From Verrucomicrobiota bacterium (GTDB taxonomy: Bacteria > Verrucomicrobiota > Lentisphaeria > JABSQK01 > JAJFLO01), in NCBI GenBank assembly GCA_021772615.1, contig JAJFLQ010000053.1, positions 1-64,000 on the forward strand: DNA of 64,000 bases. The letters run 5' to 3'. The position numbers and the translations under genes are program-made. Of this stretch, positions 37,666 to 47,033 are shown piece by piece. Below the pieces are notes generated by a model that saw nothing but the letters and a program-made list of their open reading frames with translations, ran no database searches and was not told the origin of the DNA. The stretch's first letter is position 1. Every line of letters begins with the position of its first letter.

Positions 37666-38804
37666 TTGATGCCATTCGTGTGCGTCAGTGGTTGCCCCGC
37701 GCGACGGTGTGCCAATGCATCGTAGACGCGCTCGTGGCCACGAGCCATTTGTGACACGCTGAAGTCATGAGATCGCTGTTTCGCCGCTGCAATCAGCCGT
37801 TGCTTAACGTCGATATCGTTCAGGAGCGTGGCTACCGCTTTCGCTGCGGCCTCAGGCGAATCAACCGGGATAAGCAGGCCGTTCCTGCGATCATCAATTG
37901 CTTCCTTGTTGCCGCCCACGTTGGTTGCGACTACGGGCGTGCCAAGCGCCATGGCTTCCAGGATGGAATTCGCAAACGGTTCCCAGCGGCTCGGTACCAG
38001 CATGACGTCCAGTGCCGCTATCACGTTCAGCGCATCGGCCCGAAAGCCGATGAAACGGACCCGGTCGCCAACGCCGAGTTCATCGCTAAGCCGCTTCAGG
38101 TCGGTTCGCCGTTCGCCATCGCCGGCGATTATCATGCGGAGTTTTGCATCATTCCTGGCGATCATGGCGAATCCCTTGATTGCGGTGTCCACGCCTTTTT
38201 GTGGTGTAAGCCTCGACACGGTGCCGATCAGGATACACTCGGGATCCAGATTCAGCTCCCGGTGGAGATCTGCGGCCGCGACGGCGTTCGGCACGTCGAT
38301 GCCGTTGTGCACGACATCAAGCCTGGCCGCATCATACCCGCGCTCCACAAATTCCGCCTTTAACGATTCCGATACCACGACAAACCGGTTGATATATCGC
38401 GCGCTGAAGACGTCCAGCCAGCGCCACTGCAACGGATATCGAAAGGATTGATGGCGGGTCATATTCAGACGTTCAACCACCGCGGCGCCGTATGACCGCA
38501 ACAGCGGCACATTCAGGCGGCTGAGATGCAGTTGGACCACTGCGGGCTGAATCGTAGTGACTAATTCGCGGAGTTGCCGATGCCAGGCGACCGTATACCG
38601 CCCGGACGAATGGATGACCTGCGGAGAAGCGCCGGCTGCAAGAAGCTGGTCATAAAACGGCCCCGTGCCATTCAGCGCAAACGTGAGCGTGAACCGTGCC
38701 GGGTCGATGTGCCGCAATAGCATAAGCACGGTTTTTTCAACGCCGGCCGGTACTGCCGGTGCATTGCACAGGAACAGGATTTTAACAGGTTTATCCGTGA
38801 TCAT
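37662..38804 (-). CDS. GT4-family glycosyltransferase
   Basis: A 380-residue GT-B glycosyltransferase. N-terminal ILFLCNAPAVPAGVEKTVLMLL; donor domain with GTVSRLTPQKGVDTAIKGF and the EX7E motif in PSRWEPFANSILEAMALGTPV. Cytoplasmic, peripheral. It overlaps the following membrane-protein gene by 4 bases, so the two probably act on the same glycan. Sugar specificity cannot be told. Confidence 0.9.
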   Translation of the reverse strand: MITDKPVKILFLCNAPAVPAGVEKTVLMLLRHIDPARFTLTFALNGTGPFYDQLLAAGASPQVIHSSGRYTVAWHRQLRELVTTIQPAVVQLHLSRLNVPLLRSYGAAVVERLNMTRHQSFRYPLQWRWLDVFSARYINRFVVVSESLKAEFVERGYDAARLDVVHNGIDVPNAVAAADLHRELNLDPECILIGTVSRLTPQKGVDTAIKGFAMIARNDAKLRMIIAGDGERRTDLKRLSDELGVGDRVRFIGFRADALNVIAALDVMLVPSRWEPFANSILEAMALGTPVVATNVGGNKEAIDDRRNGLLIPVDSPEAAAKAVATLLNDIDVKQRLIAAAKQRSHDFSVSQMARGHERVYDALAHRRAGQPLTHTNGIK

Positions 38805-39200
38805 GTCCCCGCAACAAAGAGGGGGGTGAGTGTATGCGCAATACCAGCTCCGACGATCCGTGCATACCCGTTCACCACGATGCTTTACCGCGCTGCCCGG
38901 TTATTAGGATGATGTGCCACTAAAGGTCCCCTGTGTGTCTGGATTTAAAATCGGCCCCGAAGAGGGCTGCACTTGCGGCCTGAAGGGGGCACACGGCCGC
39001 GGCGACCTTCGTTGGTTGCCGCGCATAACGTGAAACCCACAACCAGGTGTGAACTCCAACGCATGGCGTAACATACTGTCCATTCAGCGCTCTTCGGGAC
39101 TACGGCAAAGCTATGTGATGGTGTCCGGGGCCCCGGGGCTTCCAACCTGCGGACAAGAGGCCCCCTGAGCATACGGCCTTGTGCTTTACGAGTGCCGAGC
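38805..39200. other. Intergenic stretch with a dispersed hairpin unit
   Basis: Nearly 400 bases without a credible gene. It contains the hairpin unit at 39026-39059 and a GC palindrome GGGGCCCCGGGGC near 39130. The part upstream of the GT4 gene at 38804 should hold its promoter, but I cannot point to the boxes. Confidence 0.45.
39026..39059. repeat. Dispersed hairpin element, right-end unit with a different stem
   Basis: ACGTGAAACC followed by CACAACCAGGTGTG (stem CACA/TGTG) and AACTCCAAC. The flanks match the other copies, while the stem is a different paired sequence. A GTTGG about 15 bases upstream may be a remnant of a left end. Confidence 0.6.
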
Positions 39201-40043
39201 TTAGTGGCTGACCACATCGAGCATCATGCGCTGCAGACCCTCGAGCAGATTGACGGACGGACGCCAGTCGGTGTCGTGGGTAACATTCGAAATGTCGGCG
39301 ACCAGGAACGGGGTTGGATCGTCGCCGGCATCGGTTGCGGTGTAGCACGTAATCGGTTTGCCCATCAGAGTCGAGATATGCGTTGCCACGTCGGAAACGC
39401 GGCAGGGAATGCCGGATCCAGCGTTGTATATACGACAGCGTCCTCGGGGCATTCCGATACATTCGTGGATCAATGTCACGATGTCGTCGACATGCACAAA
39501 ATCCCTGACGGACTCCGGATGATTCAGCGTGATGCTGCCGTCGCAAACCGCGTTTTGTATGATGTATGGCACGAGACAGTCGGACCGTTGTCCCGGACCA
39601 TAGGGATTAAAAAGCCGAAGAATGATCGTATCCACGTCAAACGTCGACGCGTACATCCGACAGAGGTCTTCACACAGTCGCTTCTCGGTGGCGAACGGCG
39701 TAGCGGCATCGGTTCTATCGTTCTCCGTGAGCTTGCGTTCGTCAACGGCCTGGTAGACTCCTGCAGTCGACGAAAAAATAAGTCTTGCCTGCTGATTCCG
39801 GCAGAATTCCAGCACATTCAGTGTACCGAGTACGTTGGTCGCATACGCCGCCGCCTCGTCTTCGTCAATTGCCTTTTGATCGCTCACCGCTGCCAGGTGC
39901 ACAACTACATCGGGCGTGATATCGCAGTCGATAGGCATGCGAATATCCTGGGCATAACTGTGTACGTCGTCGTAATTTTCACACAGAAACGGTGCCAGGT
40001 TTGCGCCTATAAAACCTTCGGCGCCAGTAATTAAGATAGACAT
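39201..40043 (-). CDS. Nucleotide-sugar epimerase/dehydratase-like SDR with altered active site
   Basis: A 280-residue extended SDR protein. The NAD-binding GAEGFIGANL is at residues 7-16 and the usual FSSTAGVYQ is near 90-98. In the YxxxK catalytic motif the Tyr is replaced: the sequence is PFATEK with Phe117 and Lys121 (codon TTC, read directly). VRDFVHVDDIV and NPYGPGQRSD are conserved. Family members act on UDP- or GDP-sugars (epimerase, dehydratase, reductase). With Phe at this position normal catalysis is doubtful, so it may bind sugar nucleotides, use another base, or be decaying. It stands alone between two gaps. Confidence 0.85.
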   Translation of the reverse strand: MSILITGAEGFIGANLAPFLCENYDDVHSYAQDIRMPIDCDITPDVVVHLAAVSDQKAIDEDEAAAYATNVLGTLNVLEFCRNQQARLIFSSTAGVYQAVDERKLTENDRTDAATPFATEKRLCEDLCRMYASTFDVDTIILRLFNPYGPGQRSDCLVPYIIQNAVCDGSITLNHPESVRDFVHVDDIVTLIHECIGMPRGRCRIYNAGSGIPCRVSDVATHISTLMGKPITCYTATDAGDDPTPFLVADISNVTHDTDWRPSVNLLEGLQRMMLDVVSH

Positions 40044-40252
40044 GATGTTGTCATGGATCGGCGTTTGATTGAATGGTATTACGGTCGGAATGTGGCTGGT
40101 GGTATAATCTCACCGCCAACGCGCTGAAATCAAGCACGGCGGCGAAAATCGGCGTCAGTATCGAGCTCGCGTGAAAACATGCATCGATTCTGTCAATTTC
40201 GCAGTAGATTCGCCCGAAGTCCGGCCGGCTGCCAGGTGCAACGCCTCGATGA

Positions 40253-42082
40253 CTAATGCCCGAATTCGGATCGCCACAGCTCCCACATGAGGAGCGTCCA
40301 GAGATAGTATTGGTTGTCTTTTACGTGGTTCTCATGGTCGTGGATCAGGTGTGTGACAAAAGGGACATCGAACAACCCTTCATCCTTCAGGCGCACGGGA
40401 TCAAGCAGATCGTGGAGCATTGGATTCAGCGGGCCCCTCAGCCATTTGTCCACCGGCGCTCCGAATCCATGTTTGGCACGGTCCCAGAGCGTTGCCGGAA
40501 CATAGTCCGAAAGGATTTCGCGGAGCAGAATCTTCGTGCGGCCGCCCGAAGATTTTTGCCGCACCGGTACACTCGCAAAGCGCTCGATCAGCCGATAGTC
40601 CAGGAGCGGCACACGCACCTCGAGAGCCGTTCGCATGCTTGCACGATCGACTTTGGTGAGAATGTCTTCAACCATATAATGTTGCATATCCACCCATGCC
40701 CATGCGAGGTTGAGCGGTAGATCGCCGGTCTGATCGAACAAGTGTTGCCAATACGACGTCTCGATCGGCCACTGACCTGCCCGTAGGCGGTCGTAGAAGA
40801 GCTTGTGGAATATGCCGCCCGCAAGCAAACACGCTTCTGCCCGGGACGCTACGGTCAGGCTCTTGGCCAATTTTCCCGCAAACCGGTCTTCGGCAAATAC
40901 GTGCATTCCGAGTTTCCCGATCTGTTTCCGACCCGGCGTGCCGACAAGGGCGGATATCTTCGCGGCATCACGGTAGCGGTTGTATCCAAGGCACAACTCG
41001 TCGCCGCCGTCACCGGATAGTGCGACCACGACGTGCTCCCGTGTTTTCCGGCATAACAAGGCTGTGGGCAAGGCCGACGCGTCGGCGAAGGGTTCGCCGT
41101 ACATCGCCGGAAGCGTCGGGATCAACTCGAGGGCTTCCGTATCGCTGCACAGCCAGTCGGTATGCTCACAGCCGAGATGGCGCGCAATAGCGCGTGCGTG
41201 CGGACGCTCGTCGTACTCGGCGAAGTCAAAACCGACCGCGTAGGTCTGAACGTTCTCCAGTTCCTGGGCAGCGATCGCGGCTACGAGCGATGAATCGATC
41301 CCGCCGCTGAGAAACACGCCGAGCGGCCGTTCGGAAACGAGACGGTCGCGAACGGCAGTCTTGAGCATGTCATGAATGGTTTCCGTTGTGACCGGCTCTG
41401 TTGGCGCCGCTTCGGGAAGCGGGCATGACCAGTAGCGGGTGGTTTGAAGATCCCCGGCGCGGAACGACAAATAATGCCCCGGTAACAGCTTGCTGCAACG
41501 TTCGTAGATTGTCTGGGTGCCGGGGATGTAGCCAAAGACGAAGTAGCTTTCGCGGGCAACCGCCGAGATTGAAAGCGCAGGAACGAGCTTGCGTATTGCC
41601 TGCAATTCCGACGCGAAAGCCAGCGCCCTGCCGTCCGTCCAGTAGTAGAGCGGCTTGATGCCGACGCGGTCGCGCACAAGGTAAACGTGTCCTGTAGCCG
41701 TATCGACAATCGCAAAGGCATACATCCCGTTGATCCGTTCGACAAGGCCGGCGATACCCCATTCTTCATACCCGTGTACGAGGACCTCGCTGTCCGAGGT
41801 CGAAACGAAGTGGTGCCCGTTCGCCTGAAGGTCGCTTCGCATTCCTGCGAAATTGTACAGCTCACCGTTGGCAATCACACGTACCGTTCCCGTTTCGTTG
41901 CGGAGCGGCTGGGTGCCTTTTTCCGATAGATCCATGATCGCCAGACGCGTATGTCCTAACGCGAATGTGTCCGTAACCCATTGGTTCTGCATATCCGGCC
42001 CGCGATGGCTTAGGCTGTTCATCGCGTCACGAAATTGCTCTGGAGCCGGCGATAATCCGGCGTAACCGACGATCCCGCACAT
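40253..42082 (-). CDS. asnB: Asparagine synthetase, glutamine-hydrolysing (second copy)
   Basis: A 609-residue amidotransferase with the catalytic Cys after Met (MCGIVGYAGL) and the PP-loop VFLSGGIDSSLVAA (~residue 262), plus LSGDGGDELCLGYNRY. It differs clearly from the first copy at 30688-32565, so it is not a recent duplicate. The start overlaps the stop of the upstream GT4 gene by one base (TAATG), indicating coupling. In glycan clusters such enzymes can amidate uronate residues. Confidence 0.92.
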   Translation of the reverse strand: MCGIVGYAGLSPAPEQFRDAMNSLSHRGPDMQNQWVTDTFALGHTRLAIMDLSEKGTQPLRNETGTVRVIANGELYNFAGMRSDLQANGHHFVSTSDSEVLVHGYEEWGIAGLVERINGMYAFAIVDTATGHVYLVRDRVGIKPLYYWTDGRALAFASELQAIRKLVPALSISAVARESYFVFGYIPGTQTIYERCSKLLPGHYLSFRAGDLQTTRYWSCPLPEAAPTEPVTTETIHDMLKTAVRDRLVSERPLGVFLSGGIDSSLVAAIAAQELENVQTYAVGFDFAEYDERPHARAIARHLGCEHTDWLCSDTEALELIPTLPAMYGEPFADASALPTALLCRKTREHVVVALSGDGGDELCLGYNRYRDAAKISALVGTPGRKQIGKLGMHVFAEDRFAGKLAKSLTVASRAEACLLAGGIFHKLFYDRLRAGQWPIETSYWQHLFDQTGDLPLNLAWAWVDMQHYMVEDILTKVDRASMRTALEVRVPLLDYRLIERFASVPVRQKSSGGRTKILLREILSDYVPATLWDRAKHGFGAPVDKWLRGPLNPMLHDLLDPVRLKDEGLFDVPFVTHLIHDHENHVKDNQYYLWTLLMWELWRSEFGH

Positions 42083-43233
42083 TAGCTGATATTTCCCTCG
42101 AAAAGGGTATGGTATTCGCGTGCGACGTTCGCAATGTCGAACCGCGTAACAACGGTCTCTCGCGCATGGCGTCCCATTGCTTCCCGCTGCTCTTGTGACC
42201 GGGCGAAGAATTCAGTAAGCGCCCGGCGTAGGTCCGTTTCTGAGAAGTCGCTCGTGATGATCCCGTTTTCCGGGGTTACGGCGTCTGCTGCGCCGCTTAC
42301 CGGTGTAGTAATGACCGGGACCCCGCAGGCCATGGCTTCCAGCATCACATTCGACAGGCCTTCGGCATCACTCGAGACGATAACAACATCCGTGTTGCGG
42401 TAGTGCGCCAGGACGTCGTCACATCGGCCGACAAAGGTTATCCGGTCTGCGGCGGGGCAAGCTGCTGCGTGGTTTCTAAGTCGTTCCTCTTCCGGCCCCG
42501 TACCGACGAGTGTCAGGTGAATATCGGGGAGGGCTTGAATCGCAGAGATCACGCGATCGAATCGCTTCTCCGGCGCCAGCCGTCCGACACAGAGTGCGCG
42601 CTGTGCATCGGATCCGGGGCGTGGTTCAGCCGGCGTGCATGGGGAGAAACGCGCGGTGTCAATGCCGTTCGGCACCTTCACTGCCGGCACGCCGAGGCGC
42701 GAAGCTTCCGTGACAAGTTCGTGACTCACGGCGACCATTGCTGCCGCTGTCTTCCGCACCAGGCGCCAGGCGACACCGGCACGGATAGACCGGTTTCGCC
42801 GCGAAAAATCACCCGTTTCGCCGCTACCTGATACCTTGAACAAAAGGCACTTGCGTCGCAACCGGCACCACAGCGCCGCCGCGATCGTGGTTTCATTGAG
42901 GAAAAATGTACACATGCCGCAGATGCGATCGCGGTGTTTCTCCAGGAATATGAAGAGGTTGACATGAAACAGCAATGTCCCGAGAACCCGGACATCGGAA
43001 TCTGGAAGGTACACCGATAGCGGCACTCGGCAGACCCGATTGGCGGCCACGTCTCCGCCGAGGAGGCGCGCGGGATAGCCCATACGATCCATGGATTGAA
43101 CGACAGTTAGAGCCTGCGCCTCCGTGCCGCCGCCGCACGGAGGAAGGCGTCGCAGGAGAAAGATGTATGACGATGGCGGTACGGTCGTGACAGCGTCGTC
43201 GACCGTGGCGTTTTGTTGCCGGGATGTGTGCAT
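42082..43233 (-). CDS. GT4-family glycosyltransferase
   Basis: A 383-residue GT-B enzyme. N-terminal FLLRRLPPCGGGTEAQALTV; donor domain CVGRLAPEKRFDRVI, with the EX7E motif in SSDAEGLSNVMLEAMACGVPV. It is followed immediately by asnB and preceded by a GT2 gene (9-base gap), so it forms a three-gene run. Peripheral cytoplasmic transferase of the surface glycan. Confidence 0.9.
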   Translation of the reverse strand: MHTSRQQNATVDDAVTTVPPSSYIFLLRRLPPCGGGTEAQALTVVQSMDRMGYPARLLGGDVAANRVCRVPLSVYLPDSDVRVLGTLLFHVNLFIFLEKHRDRICGMCTFFLNETTIAAALWCRLRRKCLLFKVSGSGETGDFSRRNRSIRAGVAWRLVRKTAAAMVAVSHELVTEASRLGVPAVKVPNGIDTARFSPCTPAEPRPGSDAQRALCVGRLAPEKRFDRVISAIQALPDIHLTLVGTGPEEERLRNHAAACPAADRITFVGRCDDVLAHYRNTDVVIVSSDAEGLSNVMLEAMACGVPVITTPVSGAADAVTPENGIITSDFSETDLRRALTEFFARSQEQREAMGRHARETVVTRFDIANVAREYHTLFEGNIS

Positions 43234-43242
43234 CGAGTGCCG

Positions 43243-44148
43243 TCAGCGCCGCCGAATCGCAGCCTTCAACATTCCCCACCAGTTACGGAGTGCGAACGGA
43301 TTCAGGTCTGCCGCGTGTTTCATCATGTGTCGCGCGTCGTCGTGGCGCTGTTCCAGCACCAGCCAATGCCCGTATTGCAGCGACAGGTACGAACGCGACC
43401 GACGGGAGATACCAAGCAGTGCTCGCTTCTGCGCGCTGGTGTATCGGGTGGACGCGTCGATTCGCCGGTCGAGGTTGTCCAGTGTCTTTGTCTGCGCGCG
43501 AAACATGGCATCCCACCTGCCGCTGGTATTGCCTCCGTGCCGACGATACGATACCAGGGGGGCGGCGACGTAATCGACCTGTGCCGTCTCGGTGAGCTTC
43601 AGCCAGAGGTCCCAATCCTCGACGCCCTGTATTCCGGTTTGAAATACCAGACCGGTTTGTTCGAGCAGGCGGCGTCGGACCATCACACTTGACATCACAA
43701 AGAAATTGTCCCGGATCATGTCGGCATGAACGTTGCCCCGATGCAGTCGCCGTCCGTCGCAGGCGACGGGAGCGCCTCGTTCATCGACTACGTCGCACGC
43801 CGTTACGACGATGTCAACCGTTTCATTTTCAAAGACATCCAATTGATTTTGGAGCTTCCGCGGTTTCCATAGATCATCGGCATCAAGAAAGGCGACATAT
43901 GTACCTCGAGCCACGCTGAGTCCATGATTACGGGCGGCGGCTTGTTCGGCGTTCGGCTGTTTCAGATACCGAATTCTTGCGTCACTGAGTCCGGCTACGA
44001 TATCCGACGTATTGTCGGTCGAACCGTCGTCGACGACGATGATTTCCAGATCGGAAAAAGATTGCTGCAGCGCCGAGTCGACAGTATCTCGTATATACCG
44101 TTCCGCGTTGTACGCGGGGATAATTGTGCTCACCAGCGGAGCGTTCAT
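43243..44148 (-). CDS. GT2-family glycosyltransferase
   Basis: A 301-residue GT-A glycosyltransferase. VSTIIPAYNAERYIRDTV at the N terminus, the nucleotide-binding VDDGSTDNT, the DxD-type FLDADDLWKPRKL near residue 90, and the acceptor ED motif in GVEDWDLWLKL. The C-terminal ~80 residues are basic and helical. I chose the ATG at 44148; an upstream start would add 20 Arg-rich residues in the hairpin region. First gene of the GT2-GT4-asnB run. Confidence 0.9.
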   Translation of the reverse strand: MNAPLVSTIIPAYNAERYIRDTVDSALQQSFSDLEIIVVDDGSTDNTSDIVAGLSDARIRYLKQPNAEQAAARNHGLSVARGTYVAFLDADDLWKPRKLQNQLDVFENETVDIVVTACDVVDERGAPVACDGRRLHRGNVHADMIRDNFFVMSSVMVRRRLLEQTGLVFQTGIQGVEDWDLWLKLTETAQVDYVAAPLVSYRRHGGNTSGRWDAMFRAQTKTLDNLDRRIDASTRYTSAQKRALLGISRRSRSYLSLQYGHWLVLEQRHDDARHMMKHAADLNPFALRNWWGMLKAAIRRR

Positions 44149-44349
44149 ATGAGACAGTCCAGTGATGCGGTGCCGACCCCTGCGACGCCCGGGACGGCGG
44201 CCATACACGGTGCGGCGGGGACTCGGCCAAATGTCACTACGTTACGGTCTTTCTTTTGAGTATCGGCTTCGGCGTGTTTTGTTGATGTGTGGTTATCTGC
44301 AGGCTGAAGCCGAATGCCGTATCTTTAAGGAGTTTTTGCTGTCGCGTTC

Positions 44350-44375
44350 GTTGGAGCTTCACAGCTTTGGCACTT
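44350..44375. repeat. Possible divergent copy of the dispersed hairpin element
   Basis: GTTGGAGCTTCACAGCTTTG resembles the left end or the reverse complement of the right end of the 26862-26949 element (GTTGGAGTTCAC). Only about 12 bases agree well, and the hairpin is poor, so this is a weak candidate in the 254-base gap between two genes. Confidence 0.3.
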
Positions 44376-44402
44376 ACACAAAGTCCAAGCGGTGCACTAC
44401 GG

Positions 44403-45767
44403 CTACAGCGAAGATCGCTGTGCCACTTCTCGACCACTAATTTCGTGACTTCGGCCACCAGGTCTTGGAAGCAGGCGCCGCACTGCACATATCAGAAACA
44501 CCGTCATGCAGATTGTGAGGACCGGACCCGTAAGCGCCCGGTACCGATCTCCCCCCGCGTGTGTCATTACATACGGCGCGCAGGCGCCGAGCAGGAACGC
44601 CACGAAATACCAGCGCACATGTCGTCCGCGTCTGGTCATGACGATCCCGGCCACGGCCAGCAGTACAAAGATGGTGTCCGCGATGAAGTGCTTGCGGCGA
44701 TTCGGGTTGTTCCTGAATGATGACCAATGAATCTCGCCAACCCAGAATTGCACGAAGCTGTTCATCCTCAGCTTTGCCGCTGCCAGCGGGTTGTCGATGA
44801 TGTATTGCACCGCCAGCTGCTGCAGATACTTGTATTTCGCGACTTCATCCATGCCGCTGACTGCTGACTGCACGTCCTCCGGCAGCGTCGTGACCGGTGT
44901 GAGGCTCGCGTCAAAATGGCCGCCTGTCGCCCGCGGATTATTGCCGAGAAAGAGTTCCAGGCCGAAGTTTGACGTGAACGGAATCACCTTATTAAAGGTG
45001 GCATAATTCCGGATGATCCAGGGTGACAGCAACACCGCGATCACGGCATACACGGCACCCTGTTGCACCAGTCTGTGCCGCAACGACTTTTCTGATCCCG
45101 CGGCGACGCTCCAGATCTGGCAGAGAAAAATCGGGGCGGCCATGGCGCCGTTGGAAAGTAATGCCAGCGCGGACGAGATCCCGCTGATCGCGATGGCGCG
45201 GGCCGATGGGCGTCTGGCCATTTCCAGGAAGCCGTAGACGAAGAGCGACGCCAGGAGCATATCAAACGTGTTGCGCTCGATGTGTAGGTGGTGGTGCAGC
45301 AACGGGATATTTACAACGTAGACAGTGGCAGCGCATATGCCATGCACAAACCCGAAGGCCCTCCGCGCAATGAGGTAGATTGGCAACACGATCAGTGCCG
45401 AAACGATGCTCTGGATAAGCAGGACGAGTCTGTGCGTGCGATCGCGCCGCACCTCGTACCCGTCGACATGTTCCGGCACCGGCAATTGTTCGTCCGGAAC
45501 GGCATAGTAACACGCGGCGAGGAACAGAGGGTAAAGCGGCGCCTTGTGGGCTGTTGGCTTGCCGTCCATGCTGTAACCCTGACCGGCTACGAGCGATCGC
45601 GCGATGATACCGTTTTCGAAATCGCGTGTCGGCTGGTAGCCTGGCGAGACCAGCGTGCGGAACAACCGCAAGCCGACTGCGATCACGACCAGTGCGACCA
45701 GGACCGGGTGCCGGCGGCGGTGCAGCCACTGCAAGGCGCCGGCGCCAGATGGTGTCGGGCGACTCAT
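44403..45767 (-). CDS. GT-C-type membrane glycosyltransferase
   Basis: A 454-residue membrane protein with about ten helices. The first periplasmic loop contains YQPTRDFENGIIARSLVAGQ and HKAPLYPLFLAACYY, the acid/APLYP pattern of ArnT-like enzymes that take sugars from polyprenyl phosphate. It ends at a gap holding a weak repeat. The start overlaps the stop of the upstream GT4 gene by 4 bases. Confidence 0.82.
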   Translation of the reverse strand: MSRPTPSGAGALQWLHRRRHPVLVALVVIAVGLRLFRTLVSPGYQPTRDFENGIIARSLVAGQGYSMDGKPTAHKAPLYPLFLAACYYAVPDEQLPVPEHVDGYEVRRDRTHRLVLLIQSIVSALIVLPIYLIARRAFGFVHGICAATVYVVNIPLLHHHLHIERNTFDMLLASLFVYGFLEMARRPSARAIAISGISSALALLSNGAMAAPIFLCQIWSVAAGSEKSLRHRLVQQGAVYAVIAVLLSPWIIRNYATFNKVIPFTSNFGLELFLGNNPRATGGHFDASLTPVTTLPEDVQSAVSGMDEVAKYKYLQQLAVQYIIDNPLAAAKLRMNSFVQFWVGEIHWSSFRNNPNRRKHFIADTIFVLLAVAGIVMTRRGRHVRWYFVAFLLGACAPYVMTHAGGDRYRALTGPVLTICMTVFLICAVRRLLPRPGGRSHEISGREVAQRSSL

Positions 45768-47020
45768 CGGTTACGTGCCGTATGCAAATCGTTATAGAGC
45801 TTTTCGTAATGTGTTATCATCTCGGACAGTGTAAAGACATCGCGAAATCGCCGTTGTCCATTCTCGCCCATCTTTCTGGCCCATGCCGGGTCATCGATCA
45901 ACCTGGTCAGCGCGGCAGCCAATGCTTGCGGATCGGCGGGCGGTACGAGGAGGCCGGTCTCGCCGTCCACGATCTGTTCGGGTATCCCTCCGATGCGGCT
46001 TGCCACAACCGGCCGAGCCGCGCTCATCGCTTCGGTGATGGCGTAGGGAAGGCCTTCCATGGTCGACGGGAGTACCACGATATCGGTCGCTGCCAGCACG
46101 TCGCTTACGCGTTCATGCGGTAACCGTCCACAGAACTCCACGCTGCCCTGCAACGCAAGGGCTGCCACGCGGTTCCGAAGCTCCGGCAACAGTGGCCCGT
46201 CGCCGACAAAGAGCGTCTTGATTCCGTCGCCGTAGCGCGTCCGTAGTGACTGCAATGCAGTAAGAAAATGTTCATGCCCTTTTTCGGGAGACAGCCGCGC
46301 GATGACCGCGAGAACGGTCGTACCGTCTGATAACCCAAACTGACGTCGGGCCTTCGCGACAGCCTCAGGTGTCCGGTCGGCAGACGCTCCCGGGATGCCG
46401 TAGTAAATCACGCTCATTTTGCTCTCTGGGATACCGCGCGAACGGATCAACACATCAGCGGCGTGTTTGGCAACACAGACATATCGATCCAGCGATCGAT
46501 GCACCCGGGATTCGAGCGGTGCTTCGGCGGGCTTGTTGGGCCACCGTAGTGCCTGTGGCGTACTCGCGATAGTCATCAGGCTCGACGGAACGCCCGCAGC
46601 TCTGGCGGCAATCGCAGCGATGCGACAGGTGACAGAGCCTGGGTAGCCGCCGTTAATGATGTGGAGAACATCGACCGGCGTGGTTTGGAATGCAGTTTTC
46701 AATCTCATAAAATTTACGATCACGGATGTGAATTGGCGGATGACGATATTATACAGATACCCGGCGCGTCGCATTGTTCTGGGGTACCGCGACAGCCGCC
46801 GGCAAAAATATTCACCATCATACGCACACACCGGAACCACGGTTGTGGCGGGACACGCGGTGAGACCTAGGAAATCCTCGAACGCGCGCCACGGGTTTAT
46901 GAATACGGTAACGCTGAAGCGCTCACGGTCCAGATGCCACAGGAGGTCCCGCAACTGCTGCTCGGCACCGCCGATCGCCGGTGTAAACATACAAAGTCCC
47001 AGACGAATTTTGTGAGGCAT
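45764..47020 (-). CDS. GT4-family glycosyltransferase
   Basis: A 418-residue GT-B glycosyltransferase. N-terminal LGLCMFTPAIGGAEQQLRDL; donor part VIARLSPEKGHEHFLTAL and the EX7E region PSTMEGLPYAITEAMSAARPV. It is coupled to the following membrane transferase by a 4-base overlap and begins 13 bases after the end of a methyltransferase gene, so these form one operon. Confidence 0.9.
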   Translation of the reverse strand: MPHKIRLGLCMFTPAIGGAEQQLRDLLWHLDRERFSVTVFINPWRAFEDFLGLTACPATTVVPVCAYDGEYFCRRLSRYPRTMRRAGYLYNIVIRQFTSVIVNFMRLKTAFQTTPVDVLHIINGGYPGSVTCRIAAIAARAAGVPSSLMTIASTPQALRWPNKPAEAPLESRVHRSLDRYVCVAKHAADVLIRSRGIPESKMSVIYYGIPGASADRTPEAVAKARRQFGLSDGTTVLAVIARLSPEKGHEHFLTALQSLRTRYGDGIKTLFVGDGPLLPELRNRVAALALQGSVEFCGRLPHERVSDVLAATDIVVLPSTMEGLPYAITEAMSAARPVVASRIGGIPEQIVDGETGLLVPPADPQALAAALTRLIDDPAWARKMGENGQRRFRDVFTLSEMITHYEKLYNDLHTARNR

Positions 47021-47033
47021 CAGGCCGCTTCTG

